Source of the DNA: a virus
DNA: 31,324 nt
Reading direction: 5' to 3' (one strand)
Virus record (IMG/VR): IMGVR_UViG_3300028559_000136
Span: 1 to 31,324 of that record
Shown here: positions 27,160-31,324 of the stretch, one piece after another
How the letters are laid out: each line of letters starts with the position of its first letter
Position numbering within the stretch: position 1 is the first letter of the stretch
Made by a program: the position numbers and the translations under genes
Notes under the pieces: generated by a model
Database searches by the model: none
What the model saw: the letters and a program-made list of their open reading frames with translations, nothing else
What the model was told of the DNA's origin: nothing

Positions 27160-28308
27160 GTGGCAAACACCATCACCGCCGTTCTGCCGTCGATTTACGC
27201 GGGCCTCCGGGTCGTTTCGCGTGAAATGATCGGCCTCATCCCCGCCGTTCAGCGTGACGCCAACTATTCGCGCGTTGCCCTGAACCAAGTCCTCAACGTG
27301 CCGGTGGTCGGCCCGGCCACGTCCAACAACATCGTCCCGGGCTCGATCCCGCCCGATGACGGTGACACCGCGCCCACGACCATCCCGCTGACGATCAGCA
27401 AGTCGAAGTATTCGCCCGTCCGCTGGTCGGGTGAGGAGCAGCTGGCTATCGGCGCCAACGGCACTACCTACAACCTCGTTCTCGCCCAGCAGTTCGCCCA
27501 GGCCTTCCGTGTCCTGTCGAACGAGATCGAGGCTGACGGTGTGGCCGCCGCTGTGGCCGCCGCCTCGCGCGCTTACGGCACCGCCGGGACCGCGCCGTTC
27601 GGCACCGCCGACGACTTCACCGACTTCGCTGGCCTGAACCGCATCCTCGACCAGAACGGCTCGCCTATGTTCGGCCGCTCGCTGGTCGTCGGCTCGGACG
27701 CTCGCTTCAACCTCGAAGGCAAGCAGAAGATTCTGTTCAAGGTGAACGAGGCAGGCACCGACGCCCTGCTGCGCGACCGATCGATGGCGAATGTCTCCGG
27801 CTTCGGCATCGGCTACAGCGCGGGCGTCGTGGCCCGGGCGACCGGCACCGGCTCCGGCTACCTGGTGAACCACGCCTCGGGCTACCCGGTCGGCGCGACC
27901 GCCATCACGGTCGACACCGGCACCGGGACCTACCTGAACGGCGACACGATCACCTTCGCTGGCGATACGAACCAGTATGTGGTTGTCTCGCTCACCGGCA
28001 CCGCCCTGGTCATCGCCGGTCCCGGCCTGCGCCAGGCTGTCGCCGATAACGCGGCCATCACCAAGGACGCGGCCTACACGCCGAACCTGGGCTTCACGCA
28101 GGACGCCCTCCTGCTCGCCGCCCGCGCGCCTGCTGAACCGGACGGCGGCGACGCCGCGACCGACGCCCGTATGGTCACCGACCCTGTCTCGGGCCTGTCG
28201 TTCGAAATCCGGCACTACAAGGAATACCGTCGCGCCCGCTGGGAGGTCGGTGTCGCCTGGGGCTGGGGAGCCCCGAACGGCCAGAACATCGGCCTGCTGA
28301 AGGGCTAA
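27160..28308 (+). CDS. Major capsid protein, P22 coat-like
   Basis: The start is GTG 27160 with a good AGGAG site. The 382-residue protein matches the P22 gp5-like coat family. It has an N-terminal NTITAVLPSIYAGLRVVSRE and IPAVQRDANYSRVALNQVLN, a KSKYSPVRWSGEEQL segment and RSLVVGSDARFNLEGKQKIL. An inserted beta-rich section follows (SGYLVNHASGYPVGATAITV to GDTNQYVVVSLTG). The C-terminal LGFTQDALLLAARAPAEPDG and LSFEIRHYKEYRRARWEVGV are also typical. It adopts the HK97-type fold and builds the icosahedral head. It is flanked by terminators on both sides, so it is probably transcribed alone at high level. Confidence 0.9.
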   Translation: MANTITAVLPSIYAGLRVVSREMIGLIPAVQRDANYSRVALNQVLNVPVVGPATSNNIVPGSIPPDDGDTAPTTIPLTISKSKYSPVRWSGEEQLAIGANGTTYNLVLAQQFAQAFRVLSNEIEADGVAAAVAAASRAYGTAGTAPFGTADDFTDFAGLNRILDQNGSPMFGRSLVVGSDARFNLEGKQKILFKVNEAGTDALLRDRSMANVSGFGIGYSAGVVARATGTGSGYLVNHASGYPVGATAITVDTGTGTYLNGDTITFAGDTNQYVVVSLTGTALVIAGPGLRQAVADNAAITKDAAYTPNLGFTQDALLLAARAPAEPDGGDAATDARMVTDPVSGLSFEIRHYKEYRRARWEVGVAWGWGAPNGQNIGLLKG

Positions 28309-28327
28309 GCCCCACCCGACCCTATCG

Positions 28328-28368
28328 CCGCCCCCTCGGTTCATTTGCCGGGGGGGCGGTTTCGTTTT
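28328..28368 (+). terminator. Strong Rho-independent terminator after the coat gene
   Basis: A 12-bp stem, CCGCCCCCTCGG with CCGGGGGGGCGG (one T-G wobble), and an 8-nt loop are followed by TTTCGTTTT. It lies 19 bases after the coat stop. Confidence 0.88.
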
Positions 28369-28420
28369 AGGGTCCGGCCTTCGCTGAACCCCACAACCGC
28401 CTACTGAAGGACATGCCGCC

Positions 28421-28642
28421 ATGATCGACCCCGCCAACGAACGCTGCGAAACCGTCAAAGTGAAGGACGGCGAAGACTATCGGATCATCAACCGCGCCGA
28501 CTATGACGCCGCCCCCGAGGGAACCTATGAAATCCTCGACGAGGCCGCCGTCATGACCCTCGACGAGAAGAAGGCCGCATACGAAGCCGCCAAGGCCGCG
28601 AAGGCTGCGAAGGCCGCGCAGGCTGAAAAGCCCGCCGAGTAA
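28421..28642 (+). CDS. Hypothetical protein after the coat gene (73 aa)
   Basis: A 73-residue product beginning MIDPANERCETVKVKDGEDY. An ordered first half has YRIINRADYDAAPEGTYEIL. The second half is a Lys/Ala repeat helix (EAAKAAKAAKAAQ), encoded by a near-tandem 9-base DNA repeat at about 28581-28622. Small proteins with Lys/Ala tails often sit between coat and connector genes in related phages. Its role is unknown; a head accessory is a guess. Confidence 0.6.
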   Translation: MIDPANERCETVKVKDGEDYRIINRADYDAAPEGTYEILDEAAVMTLDEKKAAYEAAKAAKAAKAAQAEKPAE

Positions 28643-28676
28643 ACCCACCAACCCCACCGCAACCGGAGACGACGCC

Positions 28677-29048
28677 GTGAAGCTGATCTATGGCGAGAAC
28701 AACGAACGGGCTCCCGAGGGCGCTCGCTACCGCAACCCGGGCTTCTACTCCGGCCCGGAAGCCGACACGTCCGAGGTCTACCTCGACGGGGCCTATCCCC
28801 AGATCGAGGCGGAATATCTGGCGGCCGGTGTCCCCGTGTTTCAGGTCAGCCAGGGCGTCGAGGCGGCGCAACCCGCCCCGGCGCCCGCCCCTGCCAAGAG
28901 CGGTCGGAAGGCGAAGGCCCCGGTCGACCCTGACGTTCCGCTGGAGGAGGCGGGCGGCCTGACTCTCCGCGAGATCAACGCCGACCGCGAGAACGACCAC
29001 AAGCCGGTCTTCGCTCGCGGCGAGCCCGTCGTCCTCGACGAGGAATAG
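28677..29048 (+). CDS. Hypothetical structural-region protein (123 aa)
   Basis: It starts at GTG 28677 with CGGAGACGAC upstream. The 123-residue protein begins MKLIYGENNERAPEGARYRN and has YSGPEADTSEVYLDGAYPQI. It then has a Pro/Ala-rich linker (QPAPAPAPAKSGRKAKAPVD) and ends with a helix-loop of acidic character. Its place between coat and connector genes suggests a minor head component. No family is recognised. Confidence 0.6.
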   Translation: MKLIYGENNERAPEGARYRNPGFYSGPEADTSEVYLDGAYPQIEAEYLAAGVPVFQVSQGVEAAQPAPAPAPAKSGRKAKAPVDPDVPLEEAGGLTLREINADRENDHKPVFARGEPVVLDEE

Positions 29049-29051
29049 GTC

Positions 29052-29567
29052 GTGGCCCTGATCGTCACCCCGGGCGCTGCGACCGCCGACGCCTTTATCA
29101 GCGTGGCCTATTACAAGGGCTTCGCGAGCGCCCGGGGTGTGGCCGTGCCGTCCGATACCCTGATCGAGGCGGCCATTCGCCGGGCGACGCAGTTCGTCTC
29201 GCAGGGCTACACCTTCGCGGGATACCGGACGAACCGCCGGGCGCAGTCTCTTGCCTGGCCCCGTCACGACGTCGTCGACCGCGAGGGTGACGCTGTCGCG
29301 TTCGATACGATCCCGACCGAGATCGAGCAGGCGACGGCGGTCGTCACCCAGCTTGAGATTGCGACCCCCGGCGCGATGGCCCCGGTCGTCAACGCCACGC
29401 GTCAGGTCAAGTCGAAGGGCATCGGCTCCCTGCGGAAGGAGTTCTTCGCCCCGGGGGCCTCTCTCGCCGCCTACAGGCCCGCCCTGCTGGCTGTCGACGA
29501 TCTCCTGACCGGCCTGCTCGCGGTCGGCTCCAGCAACGGTCTGGTGGGCGAGGCGGTGCGACGTTGA
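29052..29567 (+). CDS. Head-tail connector, DnaT-like-domain type (putative)
   Basis: It starts at GTG 29052, three bases after the previous stop. The 171-residue protein begins MALIVTPGAATADAFISVAY. It contains LIEAAIRRATQFVSQGYTFA, RAQSLAWPRHDVVDREGDA and IPTEIEQATAVVTQLEIATP. RKEFFAPGASLAAYRPALLA follows. The 'W-P-R' and 'P-x-E-I-x-x-A' features are typical of phage head-tail adaptor proteins that databases often label DnaT-like ssDNA-binding. From position the adaptor role is more likely. The stop overlaps a TTG start (TTGA). Confidence 0.72.
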   Translation: MALIVTPGAATADAFISVAYYKGFASARGVAVPSDTLIEAAIRRATQFVSQGYTFAGYRTNRRAQSLAWPRHDVVDREGDAVAFDTIPTEIEQATAVVTQLEIATPGAMAPVVNATRQVKSKGIGSLRKEFFAPGASLAAYRPALLAVDDLLTGLLAVGSSNGLVGEAVRR

Positions 29568-29929
29568 CCGATAAGAACGACTATGCCGAGGACGCGGCCG
29601 ACGCGGCCGAACTGATCGCCGAGTTCGGCCAGGTCGGCAGCCTGTCGCGTCCCGTCATGACCGGCCCGGCCCACAACCCCACCCGGGGAACCCCGGACAC
29701 GTCCCCGGCCACCTTTGCGGTCCTCGACATCGACGCCCGACAGGTCGACGGGACGCGAATCAAGGCGACCGATAAGCGGGTGGTGCTGTCGGTCTCCGGC
29801 CTGACCCTGACCCCGGCCCTGACCGACACCCTGATCGAGGCGGACGGCTCCCGGTTCAGCATCGTCGTGGCGAACCCCTTCCGGCCCGCTGGCGTCACGG
29901 TCTATCACGACCTCGTCTGCCGCCGTTGA
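29564..29929 (+). CDS. Head closure/connector protein (putative)
   Basis: It starts at TTG 29564, overlapping the previous TGA. The 121-residue product has an acidic N-terminus (MTDKNDYAEDAADAAELIAE). A beta-rich body follows: GQVGSLSRPVMTGPAHNPTR, ATFAVLDIDARQVDGTRIKA and KRVVLSVSGLTLTPALTDTL. It ends RFSIVVANPFRPAGVTVYHD. This small beta-barrel layout and the gene order fit a head-closure protein. The stop overlaps another TTG start. The family is inferred from order and fold appearance. Confidence 0.65.
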   Translation: MTDKNDYAEDAADAAELIAEFGQVGSLSRPVMTGPAHNPTRGTPDTSPATFAVLDIDARQVDGTRIKATDKRVVLSVSGLTLTPALTDTLIEADGSRFSIVVANPFRPAGVTVYHDLVCRR

Positions 29930-30243
29930 CGGCTCCGAGCCCCCTCGTCCTCGCGTCGGCCTCCTGGCTCAAGCTGCTGTCAATCACGCACGCGGCGCAG
30001 GCCGCTTATCTGGCCGGGGACCTGGATGAGGCCGAGCGGCTCCGGGCCGAGGCGCATGGGGTCCTCGACCTGAACCTCGATCAGCGGGCCATCGTCGCGG
30101 CCGGGGTGCGGGACCGACCACGGGACCTGACGTCGAGGGGACGTCCTAGCCGCCAAGCCCTGCTCTGGGGAGTCCTCTCGATCCTGCGAGGGCGCGTTGA
30201 TCCGGAGCGGGGCTGGTTCGCGCTGGGGCCTTTTCGCTGGTAA
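29926..30243 (+). CDS. Hypothetical protein (105 aa)
   Basis: It starts at TTG 29926 (TTGA overlap). The 105-residue product begins MTAPSPLVLASASWLKLLSI. It has a helical section AAYLAGDLDEAERLRAEAHG and a basic C-terminal part ending GWFALGPFRW. It lies between connector genes and the gp7-like gene. No family is recognised. Confidence 0.58.
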   Translation: MTAPSPLVLASASWLKLLSITHAAQAAYLAGDLDEAERLRAEAHGVLDLNLDQRAIVAAGVRDRPRDLTSRGRPSRQALLWGVLSILRGRVDPERGWFALGPFRW

Positions 30244-30268
30244 GGATACCGGGCGCGAGGAGCCCCGG

Positions 30269-31324
30269 ATGAACGCCAGCCAGCAGCAAGCCGTCTTCGA
30301 CCGTCTCGAAGCGCAGTTCGGACCCCGGATCGCCGAGGCCTTCCGGTCGGCTATCGCGGACCTCCGGGCGGCGGCGCAGTTCGAACGGCTGGTGACGGCC
30401 ATCTTCGAGAACGACCTGAACGAGGCGATCCGGGCGCTGAACCTCGATCCGGCCGCGTTCAACGCAATGCTGGAGACGATCCGGGCCGCCTATATCGAGG
30501 GTGGTGTCGCGGCCGTGGGCTTCATGCCGCTCCGCCGCCCTGACGGGGTGGTGCTGGGCATCCGGTTCAACGGGCGCAACCCGGCCGCCGAGAGGTGGCT
30601 ACAGCGCGAATCATCCCGTCTGGTGACCGCCATCACCAACGACACCCGGGAGGGCGTCAGGGCGGCCCTCACGGCCGCTATGGCACGGGGTGACCACCCC
30701 CGGTCCGCCGCCATCGAGATTGTCGGCCGGGTCGACCGTGCGTCGGGGGCCAGGGTCGGCGGCCTGCTCGGCCTGACCGGCCCACAGGCCGCCTATGTCA
30801 CCAACGCCCGCCGGGAACTGGCCTCGGGCTCCCCGGCTGACCTGGAGGCCTACCTGACGCGAGCCCGGCGGAATAAGACGTTCGACCCGGCCGTGAAGCG
30901 TGCGCTGCGGGACGGGACGCCTATTCCGGCGGAGACCCAGCGGAAGGCCATCGTCGCCTATCAGACCCGCCTCGAAGCCCTGCGCGCCGAGACTATCGGC
31001 CGGGTCGAAGCGATGGGCGCGCTACAGGCCGCCAAGCGCCAGGCCTATAAGCAGGCCGTCGAGGACGGGAAGTTCACTGAGGACGAGATCACCCGGGTCT
31101 GGAACGCGAGCCGGGACTTCCGCGTGAGGCGGTCGCACGCGGTCCTCGACAGGAAGACGGCCCCGGGCCTGACCCAGCCGTTCCGGGCTATCACCGGGGC
31201 TCGGATGCTGCACCCTATGGACACGAGCCTTGGGGCGAGGGGCGAGGACGTCATCGGCTGCCGCTGCGACATGGAATACCGAATCAACTGGCTCGGCCGG
31301 ATCAAGCCCGGCCCGGCCCCGGGC
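30269..31324 (+). CDS. Phage head morphogenesis protein, SPP1 gp7/MuF-like, 3' end missing
   Basis: The frame opens at ATG 30269 with GAGGAGC upstream and continues off the right edge (352 codons visible). The N-terminal 150 residues are helical (MNASQQQAVFDRLEAQFGPR). A middle section has TNDTREGVRAALTAAMARGD. The MuF-type core follows: KQAVEDGKFTEDEITRVWNA, RVRRSHAVLDRKTAPG, MLHPMDTSLGARGEDVIGCR and CDMEYRINW. The Cys-Arg-Cys end and the H-P-x-D segment are hallmarks of the family. Such proteins enter the head with the portal and can carry toxin or effector domains after this point. The missing C-terminus is therefore of interest. Confidence 0.85.
   Translation, partial: MNASQQQAVFDRLEAQFGPRIAEAFRSAIADLRAAAQFERLVTAIFENDLNEAIRALNLDPAAFNAMLETIRAAYIEGGVAAVGFMPLRRPDGVVLGIRFNGRNPAAERWLQRESSRLVTAITNDTREGVRAALTAAMARGDHPRSAAIEIVGRVDRASGARVGGLLGLTGPQAAYVTNARRELASGSPADLEAYLTRARRNKTFDPAVKRALRDGTPIPAETQRKAIVAYQTRLEALRAETIGRVEAMGALQAAKRQAYKQAVEDGKFTEDEITRVWNASRDFRVRRSHAVLDRKTAPGLTQPFRAITGARMLHPMDTSLGARGEDVIGCRCDMEYRINWLGRIKPGPAPG

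Noticed and set aside
26989-28458. Long minus-strand open frame opposite the coat gene
   Set aside because: It crosses a terminator and the coat gene, has a Gly/Arg/Val-rich shadow composition and no recognisable domain.
1-31324. tRNA genes, integrase, CI-type repressor and attachment sites
   Set aside because: None was recognised when reading the window. Absence is not proof, because only part of the genome is present and no tRNA search could be run.

Overview
This window is a contiguous piece of a tailed double-stranded DNA phage (or prophage) genome from a GC-rich alphaproteobacterial host, most likely in or near the Caulobacterales. The evidence is a complete head-morphogenesis block (terminases, DUF4055-type portal, scaffold, P22-type coat, connectors, SPP1 gp7-like protein), phage recombination and replication genes, very tight packing with 1-8 nt gene overlaps, and no host housekeeping genes. 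The host guess rests on high G+C, frequent GTG and some TTG starts, a small protein resembling the N-terminus of the Caulobacterales regulator GcrA, and the general look of the proteins. No integrase, CI-type repressor, lysis or tail gene is visible. Both ends are open: a DUF5131 gene runs off the left edge and the gp7-like gene runs off the right.

Layout. (1) 1-6062, minus strand: recombination operon with a coiled-coil protein, a short TetR-type regulator, a PD-(D/E)XK exonuclease, a RecT-type annealing protein with a long tail, and a DUF5131 protein. (2) 6063-6312: divergent promoter region. (3) 6313-11955, plus strand: DNA metabolism operon with a RuvC-like nuclease, MT-A70 adenine methyltransferase, HNH nuclease, DnaB helicase and a DUF1376 replication protein that carries an origin-like repeat cluster inside its gene; it ends at a bidirectional terminator. 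(4) 12029-17005, minus strand: accessory genes including a DUF4942/N6-adenine-type methyltransferase, an HNH protein, a GcrA-like HTH, an XRE-like HTH, a C5-cytosine-methyltransferase-like protein and several overlapping mini-ORFs. (5) 17006-17184: second divergent region, with an inverted pair of identical leader hairpins. (6) 17185-22489, plus strand: small accessory proteins, a UDP-xylose-synthase-like enzyme, a stand-alone ParB-like protein, a TET-associated-type glycosyltransferase (TAGT) and a shortened paralogue of it. (7) 22486-31324, plus strand: packaging and head genes, with the coat gene set apart between two strong terminators.

The most interesting hypothesis is a DNA hypermodification cassette. 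The C5-methyltransferase-like protein, UDP-xylose synthase, ParB-like protein and TAGT lie within about 6.3 kb and directly precede the terminase genes. Together they suggest that phage cytosines may be modified and then capped with a pentose. The base-oxidising enzyme (TET/JBP) usually associated with TAGT is not visible here, so that step would have to be encoded elsewhere or occur by another route. The second TAGT copy has lost about 150 central residues, including the apparent catalytic motifs.

Regulation also looks unusual. Several leaders share a CGCCAA...GAGAGA element, three carry the same GGGGC-NNN-GCCCC hairpin 15-19 nt before the start codon, and three intergenic sites share a 25-nt box. 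No gene-free stretch exceeds 300 bases.
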